This document shows, piece by piece, positions 7,537 to 17,076 of a stretch of DNA of 64,000 bases; position 1 is the stretch's first letter; each line of letters begins with the position of its first letter. Location of the stretch: assembly GCF_003711845.1 (NCBI RefSeq), contig NZ_RHLQ01000019.1:1-64000 (forward strand), given 5' to 3'. Source of the stretch: Lysinibacillus halotolerans (lineage in GTDB: Bacteria; Bacillota; Bacilli; Bacillales_A; Planococcaceae). Both the position numbers and the translations under genes were made by a program. The notes beneath the pieces are model-generated. The model was given only the letters and a program-made list of their open reading frames with translations. It searched no databases and had not been told where the DNA came from.

Positions 7537-10500
7537 TTGAAAAAATGGCTGAATGTACGTACTGTATCGTTCGTTATTTGGGTAATTATTTCCACTATAA
7601 TGATTGTAACGATGCCGAATTTGGATTTACTAGTACGGGAAAAAGGTCAAACTGATATTCCAGCTTATACGCAAAGTAAAATAGCATCAGAACTATTAAC
7701 CGAAATGGAGGATGGAGGAACGGAAACATATCAGTTTATCGCTGTTTTTACTAGTGGAAGTGATAAAGCTTTAAATGATACCCAGCTTAACGAAATTGAA
7801 GAAGTTATACAGTCGTTAAAGGCCGATCGTGATGAACTAGGTATTACCGATATGTTGACCCATTCCGATAGTGAAGAAACTAAAAAACAACTCGTTTCTG
7901 AAGATGGTACGACGATTTTAACGCAAATTTATGTTAATCATAATCAGGGAACAGTGGAAGAGGTAGCACAAGCTTTACGTGATAAAACGGAAGTACAATC
8001 AGTAGATTCCTATTATACAGGTACAGACATCGTACTGGATGACTTCGCCAAATCATCACAAGCAGGAATTAAGAAAACCGAAGTTATCGCGATTGTGTTC
8101 ATTTTAGCTGTATTAATATTAGTTTTCCGATCACCAGTTGTACCGTTAATTTCTCTTATAACAGTAGGAGTTTCCTATATTGTATCGTTAGGTATTGTTG
8201 CGCAATTAGTTGATAAATTCAACTTTCCATTTTCAAACTTTACCCAAGTATTTTTAATTGTCATTTTGTTTGGAATTGGAACGGATTACAACATTCTTTT
8301 ATATACACGTTTTAAAGAAGAACTGGGGAAAGGTCTCCCGGTTTTAAAAGCTATTACGGAAACTTATAAAACAGCCGGTAGAACTGTCGTTTATAGTGGT
8401 ATTGCGGTATTCATCGGTTTTATGGCTCTATATTTAGCGGAATTTAAATTGTATCAAGCGACATCAGCGGTAGCCATTGGAGTAGCTGTTTTATTGTTCG
8501 TTTTAATCACATTAAATCCATTCTTTATGGCGCTATTTGGCATTAAAATGTTTTGGCCAGCAAAAAACGTTAATGGTCATAGTGAAAACAAGTTATGGCA
8601 GTTTTTATCGAAGCATTCCTATTTCAGACCGATTGCAGCATTAGTGATTATCGCAGTTTTATGTTTACCATTTATTATTAAATATACAGGGGAACTAAAT
8701 TATGATGATTTAGTAGAAATTAGTGATGAGTATGAATCGAAACAAGCAATTTCTGTAATCGAAGATCATTTTCCTTCTGGATTTTCATCACCGACTAATT
8801 TAGTGATACAATCGAAAGATTCGCTTGCAACCCAAACAGGATTGCAAGATATAGATCAGTTGGCGGAAGTGATTTCAAAAGTAGATGGTGTTTCACAAGT
8901 TTATTCAGTTACTCGCCCAGCAGGAGAAAAGATAGAAGATTTATATATTAAAGAACAAACAAATACATTAAATGAAGGCTTAGGAACTGCACAGGAAGGG
9001 CTAGGTACAATTCGTGACGGCCTTTCAGATGCAGAATCTGAACTTGGCAAAGTCGATGAGAATAGCTTTGATAGTGTACAGCAGTTAATTGACGGAACGG
9101 CTCAAATGGAACAAGGGGTAGGTCAACTTTCTGATGCTTTAAACCAAGTAGCTGGTGGATATGAAAAGGGTGCTAAAGGCGCAACGGATTTAGCAAATGG
9201 TTTAAATACGTTGAAGCAAAGTGTTAGTGAACTAAGAACAGGTGCTTCCCAGTTACAAACGGGTTATGGAGAGCTTGCGCAAGGATTTAGTCAATTCAAT
9301 GAGTTGTTTACTTCGATGAATAGTGCAATAACAAGTGCAAAACAAGGCTATGCGGCAATTGAACAATCCATGAATGCATTAGTTGCTTCAAAGCCGGAAT
9401 TGGCTTCAGATGTCAATGTACAAACCGTTATAGGAACAGCAAAAGCTGCAAAAGATCAACTATCTCAATTGGAAGTTAAGCTACAAGAGCTAACACCTCA
9501 ATATAATTTAGCGGTAGAATCTTTTAAAGAGGCAAATGCTTCGTTTGCTCAAATTACAGGTGGCTTGGAACAGGTGGAGTCTGGAGTAGGACAATTACAA
9601 TCTGGTGCCAATACTTTAGCTACAGGTCTTGAATCAGGTGTAGATGGAGTTAATACAATTAATTCTCAAACAAGTGAATTACAAACTGGATTATCAACTG
9701 TTAATGAAGGTCAAAAACAATTACAAGATGGTTTAACTGAACTTCAAGACAAAATGAAATTATTGCAAGATGGATTAGCTCAAAGTACTGACGGATTATC
9801 TGAAATTGGAAATGGCTTATTAGATGCCCGGGAATATTTAAGAGAAGTTAGTAGCTCAGATTCAAATAGCGTATTTTACATTCCACAGGAAGTGTTAGAT
9901 GGAGAAGAGTTCAAAGAAAGTTTGAATATGTATATGTCAGATGATCAAAAAACAACGAAAATGATGATTATTTTAGATGTTAATCCATATTCAAAAGAAG
10001 CAATGAAAGTAATTGAAGATATTGATGAACAAATTAAAGCGACATCGAAAAGCTTAAGCTTTAGTGATGCAGAAATTGCCCTTGGTGGTAAATCAGCAGC
10101 GAATGTAGATTTACAACAAGTCTCAAGTGGCGACTTTACTCGTACAATCGCAATTATGATGATTGGTATTGCCATTGTCTTATTCGTGATTACCCGCTCA
10201 ATTTGGCAACCTTTGATTATTATTGCGTCACTTATATTAGCTTACTATACTTCCCTTGGCCTTTCTGAATTATTGAGCGAAACGATTCTAGGTCAAAGTA
10301 TATTAAGTTGGAATGTACCATTCTTTAGTTTTATCATGATCGTAACCCTAGGTGTTGACTATAGTATTTTTCTTATGATGAGATATCATGAGTTAGAAGA
10401 TAAGGGTAGTGTAGCAATTATTGATGCGGCAAAACATATAGGTGGAGTAGTTTTATCTGCCGCACTTATTTTAGGTGGGACTTTTGCAGCGTTAATTCCT

Positions 10501-10647
10501 TCTGGTATTGTGACATTAATGCAAGTAGCCATTTTAGTGTTAGTTGGTCTTGTGTTACTAAGCTTTATCATGCTACCGGTCTTTATGCCGGCAGTAATGG
10601 GGCTTACTGAAAAAACAAAAAATTTGTTTACAAGAAAAAAACAATAA
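7537..10647 (+). CDS. MMPL/RND-family membrane transporter
   Basis: Large (1036 residues) RND-superfamily exporter of the MMPL type, as in B. subtilis YdgH. It starts at a TTG six bases after GAAAGGTGA. One membrane helix at about 7-25 precedes an outer domain; helices at about 180-350 contain FGIGTDYN (about 245). A second long outer domain (about 380-830) precedes the C-terminal helix bundle with LGVDYSIFLMM (about 937). Residues 470-770 of the second outer domain carry LxxGL-type repeats like those of YhgE/Pip proteins, predicted to form long helices. The conserved Asp in each bundle fits proton-driven transport. It probably exports a lipophilic compound and is probably controlled by the divergent TetR gene. 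Confidence 0.88.
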   Translation: MKKWLNVRTVSFVIWVIISTIMIVTMPNLDLLVREKGQTDIPAYTQSKIASELLTEMEDGGTETYQFIAVFTSGSDKALNDTQLNEIEEVIQSLKADRDELGITDMLTHSDSEETKKQLVSEDGTTILTQIYVNHNQGTVEEVAQALRDKTEVQSVDSYYTGTDIVLDDFAKSSQAGIKKTEVIAIVFILAVLILVFRSPVVPLISLITVGVSYIVSLGIVAQLVDKFNFPFSNFTQVFLIVILFGIGTDYNILLYTRFKEELGKGLPVLKAITETYKTAGRTVVYSGIAVFIGFMALYLAEFKLYQATSAVAIGVAVLLFVLITLNPFFMALFGIKMFWPAKNVNGHSENKLWQFLSKHSYFRPIAALVIIAVLCLPFIIKYTGELNYDDLVEISDEYESKQAISVIEDHFPSGFSSPTNLVIQSKDSLATQTGLQDIDQLAEVISKVDGVSQVYSVTRPAGEKIEDLYIKEQTNTLNEGLGTAQEGLGTIRDGLSDAESELGKVDENSFDSVQQLIDGTAQMEQGVGQLSDALNQVAGGYEKGAKGATDLANGLNTLKQSVSELRTGASQLQTGYGELAQGFSQFNELFTSMNSAITSAKQGYAAIEQSMNALVASKPELASDVNVQTVIGTAKAAKDQLSQLEVKLQELTPQYNLAVESFKEANASFAQITGGLEQVESGVGQLQSGANTLATGLESGVDGVNTINSQTSELQTGLSTVNEGQKQLQDGLTELQDKMKLLQDGLAQSTDGLSEIGNGLLDAREYLREVSSSDSNSVFYIPQEVLDGEEFKESLNMYMSDDQKTTKMMIILDVNPYSKEAMKVIEDIDEQIKATSKSLSFSDAEIALGGKSAANVDLQQVSSGDFTRTIAIMMIGIAIVLFVITRSIWQPLIIIASLILAYYTSLGLSELLSETILGQSILSWNVPFFSFIMIVTLGVDYSIFLMMRYHELEDKGSVAIIDAAKHIGGVVLSAALILGGTFAALIPSGIVTLMQVAILVLVGLVLLSFIMLPVFMPAVMGLTEKTKNLFTRKKQ

Positions 10648-10692
10648 AAAAGATGACTCCTATTCGGAAAAAACCGAAATGGAGTCATTTTT
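10648..10692. terminator. Bidirectional terminator between the MMPL and MFS genes
   Basis: Stem ATGACTCC-ATTCGG / CCGAAAT-GGAGTCAT around an A6 loop, with an A run on the left and a T run on the right (10688-10692). It serves both convergent genes and overlaps the MFS stop codon. Confidence 0.9.
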
Positions 10693-11858
10693 CATTTAGA
10701 AGATAATGGACTTTTCCAGAAAAGGGAAAAGATAATGCCGATTACTAAAACGATCGTAGCAAAGTAATAGGGATAGTTAAAATTAATATCGAACAACATT
10801 CCACCAATCATCGGTCCCATAATATTTCCGAGACTAGTAAACATCGAATTCATTCCACCAACAAATCCTTGTTCATTGCCAGCGTGTTTGGATAAGTAGG
10901 ACGTAATAGCAGGGCGAATTAAATCAAAACCGATAAAAACAATACATGATGTGAGCATTACGGACCAATAAGTATTTACAACAGTCATACTAAAAACCAA
11001 TAGTGCTGAGACAATTAAACTGTATGTTACTAATCCTATTTCACCTAACTTTTTCGTAAGTGGATCGAATAAGATTACTTGGGCAAGGGCACCGACAAGT
11101 CCGCCACCCGTTACGAGTAATGCGATATCTTTAGGTGTAAAGTTAAATTTATGGTCGACAAATAAGCTAAACAAAGATTCGAAGGATGCTAAACTAAAAG
11201 AGCTAAAAAACAATAATATAAAAGCAAAAAAGTACATTGGAACAAAAATCCGTTTTACGCCAGTCGGTATCTTTTCACTAGTTTTGATGGACTCGCTCGC
11301 TTTTGGTTCCTTTAAAAAGAGAAAAGAGATGACGGCGGCAATACAAGCTAAAAGTGCAGCGGTGAAAAAAGGTGTACGTGTACCGAACTCTGTTAATAAG
11401 CCACCAATACCGGGTCCGATAATAAAACCGGTATTAATCGCAGCAGACATATACCCAAGTGCTTTTGGACGAGCACTTTCCGTTGTAATATCAGCAATAA
11501 AAGCTGTAACTGCAGGCATAATAAAGGCACCACTAATACCGCCTAATATTCGGGAAAGAAATAACATTTCAACCGTCTTCCCTAATCCGAAAAGTAATTC
11601 TGAAATACTGAATATGAGGAGACCGACAATAAGTATCTTTTTTCGTCCAAATTGATCTGCCCATTTACCAGTAATTGGGGAGACAATCAGTTGAGCTAGG
11701 GCAAAAGCTGCGACCATATAACCCATAATAGAACCACTCAGTGCCATCTCATTCATAATCGTTGGCATAACAGGGATTACTAGTCCTATACCAATGAAAG
11801 AAATGAATAAATTGCTTAATAATATGACTAAAGTCATCTTTGATACTCCTGGATTCAT
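10692..11858 (-). CDS. MFS multidrug efflux transporter (NorA/Bmr-like)
   Basis: 388-residue major facilitator with 12 predicted helices. The N-terminal half follows NorA closely in pattern: FIGIGLVIPVMP in helix 1, the motif A-like GKWADQFGRKK between helices 2 and 3, and the antiporter motif C region GFIIGPGIGG in helix 5. It is a proton-coupled drug antiporter of the DHA1 type, expected to export hydrophobic cations and quinolones. It is convergent with the MMPL transporter and monocistronic. Substrate range cannot be derived from sequence. Confidence 0.85.
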   Translation of the reverse strand: MNPGVSKMTLVILLSNLFISFIGIGLVIPVMPTIMNEMALSGSIMGYMVAAFALAQLIVSPITGKWADQFGRKKILIVGLLIFSISELLFGLGKTVEMLFLSRILGGISGAFIMPAVTAFIADITTESARPKALGYMSAAINTGFIIGPGIGGLLTEFGTRTPFFTAALLACIAAVISFLFLKEPKASESIKTSEKIPTGVKRIFVPMYFFAFILLFFSSFSLASFESLFSLFVDHKFNFTPKDIALLVTGGGLVGALAQVILFDPLTKKLGEIGLVTYSLIVSALLVFSMTVVNTYWSVMLTSCIVFIGFDLIRPAITSYLSKHAGNEQGFVGGMNSMFTSLGNIMGPMIGGMLFDINFNYPYYFATIVLVIGIIFSLFWKSPLSSK

Positions 11859-11973
11859 AAAGAAACTCCTTTAAACTAAAACCGGAAATTTGTACATACA
11901 AAAAATAAACCTTATCTATGTAAGGAAGTCAACTATTTCAGTTCTATGTTCAAAATATGATGAAAATAAAAAG

Positions 11974-12004
11974 AATGCCTACTAGTTCCGTTCTAATAGG
12001 CATT
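11974..12004. repeat. Hairpin AATGCCTA / TAGGCATT
   Basis: Perfect 8-bp arms (11974-11981 and 11997-12004). A variant (TGCCTA...TAGGC, 12065-12087) follows 90 bp downstream. No T run on the plus strand; on the minus strand the flank CTTTTTATTTTC makes a modest terminator possible. Confidence 0.4.
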
Positions 12005-12288
12005 AAATGATCGGTGTAATAATGGATTAGTGGAAGAAACATTAAGCGAAATATTAAATAGAGCAGTGCCTACTCTTCATAGGCGTTAAAGTTAAAAGAA
12101 ATGTCTTACCCTAGTACTATGGTGACTTTTGGAAAGCGTCTATTCTTAAAAACATCGTCTTTCTCACTCTTCTTAGTTGCTATTAAAATGGGATGATGGA
12201 TCAATTTAATAGAAATTGAAGTATCCAAAGAGCGTAAGACAAATATTCTAAGAATGTCCTGTCCTCATCGGAATAGTTTTTAGTTCGT

Positions 12289-12311
12289 ATGGAATTCGGA
12301 TTCCATTTTTT
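12289..12311 (+). terminator. Compact terminator-like hairpin
   Basis: ATGGAAT-TCGG-ATTCCAT stem-loop followed directly by a T run. There is no gene upstream of it on the plus strand for more than 1.6 kb, so it may end an unannotated small RNA or a lost gene. Confidence 0.5.
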
Positions 12312-12332
12312 ACTTAGTAAATGACCTTGCTT

Positions 12333-12346
12333 AAATGCTAGCATTT
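12333..12346. repeat. 14-bp perfect palindrome
   Basis: AAATGCTAGCATTT in the gene-free region, flanked by CCTTG/CAAGG at 12326 and 12359. Operator or relic; no neighbour explains it. Confidence 0.3.
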
Positions 12347-12976
12347 GCAAATTCATTACAAGGAATTTAGCAAATCGTTATCTTCCCACCTAGACAACTT
12401 TTGTTTCCTTGCTCTCGACCAAGTTCCCTTTGAATTGCATTTGCGAGGATTATAGCAAAGACATTTTCTATTAAAATACCCTTGATGGAAATGTGAATAA
12501 ACACATTTCTTAGTTTGATTTTAATAACGATTCCTTTTTTTGAGGGGAAAGATGATGCAAAACGTTTTTTGCTATTAAAAATGAATCTACCTAATGTAGC
12601 TTAACGTGTAAAAGGTTTATTTTAGCTTTTTACTTTTTCAGTTTTATTTTCTAATATTTTTTAAAGAGATTCCATTACATTTATTAACTTAAGTCTAGTT
12701 TTGAAATTGGGTTTGTTTAGAAAATCAATGAACTGAAAATGATGGAAGCTAATTAAAATTACAACTTATTTCTTCACCTCCTTTTCTTTAACATAATATT
12801 CGCTTAATAGATTTTGTTAATGGACATATAGCCATTAGAGGGAAAATATGCTTCAAAATAAATATGAGATTGGGAGGAGAAAGTCTATTTTATAGAAAAT
12901 TGGGAGAGTGTCTAGGAAGGATAGAATAAGTAGTTAGGTAAGTGACCTGAAAATAAAAGAATAGATTTTTAGTTTA

Positions 12977-13013
12977 AAAAGGCAGTTATTCTTTTATTAA
13001 AAGAGTAGCTGCC
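12977..13013 (-). terminator. Minus-strand terminator in the gene desert
   Basis: Arms GGCAG...TTCTTTT and AAAAGA...CTGCC (12981-13013), followed on the minus strand by TTTTT. It could end a long 3' extension of the secreted-peptide transcript or an unannotated RNA. Confidence 0.5.
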
Positions 13014-13524
13014 TGTTGACATTTCTTTGATGCATTTTAATTTGACATTTTGGAGATATGAGATAGTTGTCTCCGATCACTATACATATTAAGCATTTTT
13101 ACTTATAACAGATGATGATTACTTGAACAACTTATTTTAGTTATGGAAAAAATAAGACTAAAATTTTGTGACCGAAATCAATAACCAAATGAGTAATACA
13201 ATCTCTTTAGCCATATTTTAGATTTTACTAAAAGGAAGACAAGGAAGTAATTTTACAGGGTGATTAAGCCAAGCTTTATAATTCCTCAATAGGACTACAA
13301 TAATTTTTTGACTATCATTAGGCATTTAGTTTTTAGGGAAATAAAATAGCAATTATGACCAAGATAACTAAGGGTAGTATGGACACTTACTAATAATTAG
13401 CAAATGATTATGATTTTTAAATGTTGGAAGTATCTGATGTAGGAAATCAAAATACTGATTCAACTTTAATTATATGGAGTTTAAAGATTGTTTTTTAATA
13501 TCCTTTAATCATAACATAATAAAT

Positions 13525-13563
13525 AATGCCAAGTTCACTATATTTTAAAGGTGACTTGGCATT
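13525..13563 (-). terminator. Terminator of the secreted peptide gene
   Basis: Stem AATGCCAAGTTCAC (13525-13538) with GTGACTTGGCATT (13551-13563), one bulged base. The minus-strand tail is only ATTTATT. It lies 54 bp after the stop codon. Confidence 0.65.
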
Positions 13564-13616
13564 AGACAGACATGTAAATTTGTTTTAGAAATTAAGAAAC
13601 AATATATGGAACCATA

Positions 13617-14018
13617 TTATTCACTTATTATTCCTGCTCTTCCTTGTAAATACTTAAGCCCTGCTTCACCTGTCCATTTGGCTCTAGCATAATAGTGATC
13701 ATCTTCATTTATATAAATATCTTGCGATTCTACTTGTTGATAGTCACCGATTGTCCGTGTATGTACAGATTTGTTTATACCTGTAACCTCTTGCATTATA
13801 TAAGCATAATAGTTAATATAACTATCATTTTCAGCCCAAAATAAGTCCATTATGTTATCTCCACACCAAACCTGACTTCCAGAATGATCTGAATCGCTGC
13901 TAGACACTACTGCGGTTGATGATGCTGCATAGGCATTAAACGAAAAAAACATTAATGTACCAAAAGTGAGAATACTACCAGCTACTTTTTTTCTTTTTAA
14001 ATTTTTTCTCTTTTCCAT
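13617..14018 (-). CDS. Small secreted protein of unknown family, next to an ABC transporter
   Basis: 133 residues. A strongly basic N-terminus (EKRKNLKRKK), a hydrophobic core (about 13-28) and an AYA-A site near residue 31 make a clear Sec signal peptide; the exported part is about 100 residues. It is rich in Tyr, Ser, Asp and Asn, has one Cys (VWCGDN) and ends in a basic stretch ARAKWTGEAGLKYLQGRAG. AGGAGG lies 8 bases before the ATG. It is divergent from a three-gene ABC operon, the usual layout for an exported peptide and its exporter, sensor or immunity pump. I recognise no family; it could be a bacteriocin-like or signalling peptide, or simply a surface protein. Confidence 0.7.
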   Translation of the reverse strand: MEKRKNLKRKKVAGSILTFGTLMFFSFNAYAASSTAVVSSSDSDHSGSQVWCGDNIMDLFWAENDSYINYYAYIMQEVTGINKSVHTRTIGDYQQVESQDIYINEDDHYYARAKWTGEAGLKYLQGRAGIISE

Positions 14019-14074
14019 ACAATCTCCTCCTATTTACCCTATAAAATCTTAAAAAAAAACTTTATTGGTAATTA

Positions 14075-14138
14075 TTACAAATAAAATATAACATAATTTT
14101 ACAATATCTTGTAGTAATTTGTAAATTTGTAATATAAA
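14075..14138. promoter_or_regulatory. Divergent promoter region with TTGTAA/TTACAA repeats
   Basis: The 150-bp spacer between the peptide gene and the ABC operon contains repeated TTACAA and TTGTAA half-sites, including TACAATATCTTGTA (14100-14113). TTGTAG (14109-14114), 18 bp, TATAAA (14133-14138) is a plausible plus-strand promoter overlapping that repeat, so the repeat may be an operator. Confidence 0.4.
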
Positions 14139-14168
14139 ATAATTTTAGGAAATGTAGGAGGTATTATC

Positions 14169-16196
14169 TTGGGGAAATTATTAAACTTTATTTACATAAT
14201 TTTTTTACAATTTAGCAGGCAGCCCATTTTTTGGTTACTGTTAGTTGGATTTTTAGCTTACGAATATTTAGCCTTGTCTGATATTTCTTCACCTGGTGAT
14301 GTTTTAACGTCAACTAGCTTTTTAGTCCAGGCTGGGATATTAGCTTTTATTTTATTTGGGATAATATTAGTACAACTAGATCATCGGCATCATTTAGAGG
14401 ACCTATATTCAACGATTGAAAGAGGAATGCTCTTCAACCTAATTGGAAAACTGTTATTTGGACTATTATTGTCTTTATTCTTTACAATAATATTCTACGT
14501 TTTCTATTTAATTTATTATCTAGTTCAAGGGTTCGCATTTAATCATATCTTTATTAGTGCCATTTTTTATATGCTCCTCTATTTTTGTATTACTTTTTTC
14601 ATTTCCTATTTTATTGGGATATTAATTGCCATTTGGATAAAGGGAAGATTGGCATTCCCGTTAGCACTAATTGCATGGGGACTTATAGGTCCAATTAATA
14701 CATCCTTTTTAGGAATTCACCTTACAACATTGGCACGTTGGCTTAATTTAGGAGAACCAAATCCAAGTGGTGTATACAATGGATTATATGGACTTTCGAT
14801 TGATTGGTTTTATTGGTTAAAACATTTTGTTTGGATTGTTACTTTGATAGTCTTTCTACTAATTGCACTTTATAAAACTTATTCAATCATTAAAAGAAAA
14901 ACCTTTTCTAAATTGATTGCATTTTCTTTTATTCTACTTTTAGTCATTTGCTATGGGCTTTCGCTTGATAGACAACTATATATAACGGCACAGGACGAAG
15001 AGATTTCAAGAGAGCTAGTAGAATTTTTGTATTATCAGAAGGAACAGCCAGAGGCCAAATCGCTAGATATACACGCCTTGTCCTACGAAATTAATTTAGA
15101 GATTAACCGTTTGCTTAAAACAACTGTGAATATGGAACTTATAAACAATCAAGGCGAGCTGAATGAATTGACGCTATCTCTGTATCATGATTTTAAGGTT
15201 AAAGAATTGTTAGTTAACGGAAAAATAGTTCAGATTAAAAGAGATAAGGATTTAGTAACAATACCCTTAACAGAAAAGTGGGGCCAAGATGAATCAATTA
15301 AACTTACTATTACTTATGAAGGAACTAGTTCGTCTTTGTTTTACGCTAATAATCGGGCAATCTATCTTCCTTATTACTTTAATTGGTTGCCATCTGTAGA
15401 TGCCTCTCCTTCTTTTGAAGTAGATTCATACGGAACTCTTGTAAGAAACAACCACCAGTTAAAATATCCGACTGAATTTGTCTTAAATTATGAAGGAAGA
15501 GAGCCCCTTTATACAAATATACCTGAAGTAAAGCCAGGACAGTTCAAGGGAACTTCCTCGACAGGACTTTCTCTCCTTTCTGGTGAACTTCAAGAGCGTA
15601 GTGTTGAAGACGTGCAACTTGTATATCCAAGTGATATTAAAGGTAACCATTATAACGAAATGAAAGATTCTACAATAATGCTTTTGAATTATGTATCAAA
15701 TAATTTAGGAATCGAAAACCTAACTTATCCAAAGCAGGTTTGGAAGGCTCCTACACTATCTACTTCAGACAATTCAATGGAGGAAATGGTCTGGTATACA
15801 CCTGAAACACTAATTTTTAGTTATTCCAATTCATCTTGGTATATTGATTCCCCTGCCTATTTTACTTATTGGCTATTTCCAGCTATTTCATGGAAATATG
15901 AAGATATTGAAGTAGAAGATAGGGATGTATTTCGCGCATTCGACTTAATGTATTGTTATTTATATAATCAGATTCACAATATAAAAGATGAAGGGAATTT
16001 TTTAGATTGGTATAAAAATGTTTCATCACAAGGACAGAAAAAAGAAGTTTTATATGCTTTATCAGACTGGTTGATGGAAAATGATGCTATAGAGGAGAAA
16101 CAACTATTTGTTAAAGATTGGTATAATTTAATGAAAAATAATAATTCTTCTTGGGAAAATGTTTATAAATTATTAGAAAAATACAAGGGAGTATAG
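14169..16196 (+). CDS. ABC-2-type permease fused to an inactive M1 peptidase-like domain
   Basis: 675 residues from a TTG seven bases after AGGAGGT. About six membrane helices fill residues 1-245 and one more lies near 247-264. The rest is an outer domain. Its first part (about 290-385) reads like the N-terminal beta-sandwich of M1 aminopeptidases, with SYEINLEINRLLKTTVNME, NELTLSLYHDFKVKELLVNG and ESIKLTITYEG. M1-fused ABC permeases are known, but here no HExxH or downstream Glu motif exists and the C-terminal part is short, so it should bind rather than cleave. The gene is 4 bp before its ATPase. Inferred to export or sense the divergent secreted protein, or to give immunity. Confidence 0.7.
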   Translation: MGKLLNFIYIIFLQFSRQPIFWLLLVGFLAYEYLALSDISSPGDVLTSTSFLVQAGILAFILFGIILVQLDHRHHLEDLYSTIERGMLFNLIGKLLFGLLLSLFFTIIFYVFYLIYYLVQGFAFNHIFISAIFYMLLYFCITFFISYFIGILIAIWIKGRLAFPLALIAWGLIGPINTSFLGIHLTTLARWLNLGEPNPSGVYNGLYGLSIDWFYWLKHFVWIVTLIVFLLIALYKTYSIIKRKTFSKLIAFSFILLLVICYGLSLDRQLYITAQDEEISRELVEFLYYQKEQPEAKSLDIHALSYEINLEINRLLKTTVNMELINNQGELNELTLSLYHDFKVKELLVNGKIVQIKRDKDLVTIPLTEKWGQDESIKLTITYEGTSSSLFYANNRAIYLPYYFNWLPSVDASPSFEVDSYGTLVRNNHQLKYPTEFVLNYEGREPLYTNIPEVKPGQFKGTSSTGLSLLSGELQERSVEDVQLVYPSDIKGNHYNEMKDSTIMLLNYVSNNLGIENLTYPKQVWKAPTLSTSDNSMEEMVWYTPETLIFSYSNSSWYIDSPAYFTYWLFPAISWKYEDIEVEDRDVFRAFDLMYCYLYNQIHNIKDEGNFLDWYKNVSSQGQKKEVLYALSDWLMENDAIEEKQLFVKDWYNLMKNNNSSWENVYKLLEKYKGV

Positions 16197-16200
16197 AAAA

Positions 16201-17076
16201 TTGAAATCAATTATTGTAAAGGATATTACTAAAAGTTTTGGATCCAAGCGTGCTCTAGATCATGTTTCTCTTGAAATTCGTGGAACCTTCGGACTTTTAG
16301 GTCCTAATGGGGCTGGGAAGACAACTTTAATGAAGTTGTTGGCAACTCTAGACATACCTGATAGTGGCATCATAAGAATTGATGAAGATGACCTTTCTTG
16401 GAACGAACCATCTGAAGTTCGTGAACGGTTAGGTTATCTTCCTCAACATTTTTCAATTTACAGATCTCTTAAAGTGGAGGAAGTAATGAACCATTTTGCC
16501 ATTTTGAAAGGTATTAGGGGAAAAAAAGTTAGAAGTGAGGCAATAAATTCTATCCTTCAATCAGTTAATTTATCTGAACAAAAAACGAAAAAGGTAAAGA
16601 ACCTTTCAGGTGGTATGCTTCGGAGGCTTGGGATTGCACAAGCCTTATTAGGTAATCCCCAGATTATTATAGTAGATGAACCAACAGCCGGACTTGATAT
16701 TGAGGAAAGAGTTCGTTTCTGCAGACTCCTTCGGAAAATTGGTGAAAACAGAATTATCATTATTTCAACCCATATTGTTGAGGACTTAGAGTCAACATGT
16801 GACCATATTGCTATTATGAAGGAAGGAAAGATATTACAAACGGGTACAAGGAATAAACTTGCTGAAATGACAAAGGGACTTGTTTTTGAAATGGATGTTC
16901 CATTTGATTCACCTATCCCTATAAAAGAAGAAGATATTATATCCATTAAACAACTTAACAACCGTTATTTGGTACGTTTCTTTTCTGAAGCTTCTATTAA
17001 TAATGCTAGAACTGTCGATACTTGTCTCGAAGATACCTATCTATATATAACTAAAAGGAACTTAACTCATGTTTAG
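16201..17076 (+). CDS. ABC transporter ATP-binding protein
   Basis: 291-residue nucleotide-binding subunit from a TTG start, with GGGAG about 7 bases upstream. Walker A GPNGAGKTT (about 36-44), signature LSGGMLRRLGIAQ (about 137-149), Walker B IIIVDEPTAGLD (about 157-168) and the switch His in ISTHIVEDL are all present, so it should be active. It resembles the CcmA/DrrA-type subunits of ABC-2 exporters. It sits between two permease genes and overlaps the next by 8 bp, so one complex is likely. Confidence 0.9.
   Translation: MKSIIVKDITKSFGSKRALDHVSLEIRGTFGLLGPNGAGKTTLMKLLATLDIPDSGIIRIDEDDLSWNEPSEVRERLGYLPQHFSIYRSLKVEEVMNHFAILKGIRGKKVRSEAINSILQSVNLSEQKTKKVKNLSGGMLRRLGIAQALLGNPQIIIVDEPTAGLDIEERVRFCRLLRKIGENRIIIISTHIVEDLESTCDHIAIMKEGKILQTGTRNKLAEMTKGLVFEMDVPFDSPIPIKEEDIISIKQLNNRYLVRFFSEASINNARTVDTCLEDTYLYITKRNLTHV

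Larger units (their letters stand above)
11859..13524. other. 1.67-kb gene-free region
   Basis: No reading frame with a ribosome site and more than about 25 codons on either strand. It contains two related hairpins (11974-12004, 12065-12087), a small terminator (12289-12311), a 14-bp palindrome (12333-12346), an orphan ribosome site with no open frame (minus strand, 12776-12786) and a minus-strand terminator (12977-13013). It looks like decayed genes with surviving transcription signals next to the peptide/ABC locus; it could also host small RNAs. Confidence 0.6.

Noticed and set aside
13617-14018. Assignment of the secreted protein to the lactococcin 972 family
   Set aside because: The signal peptide plus ABC neighbours fit loosely, but the mature part lacks the glycine/tryptophan pattern and C-terminal motif I would expect. 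Left as unknown family.
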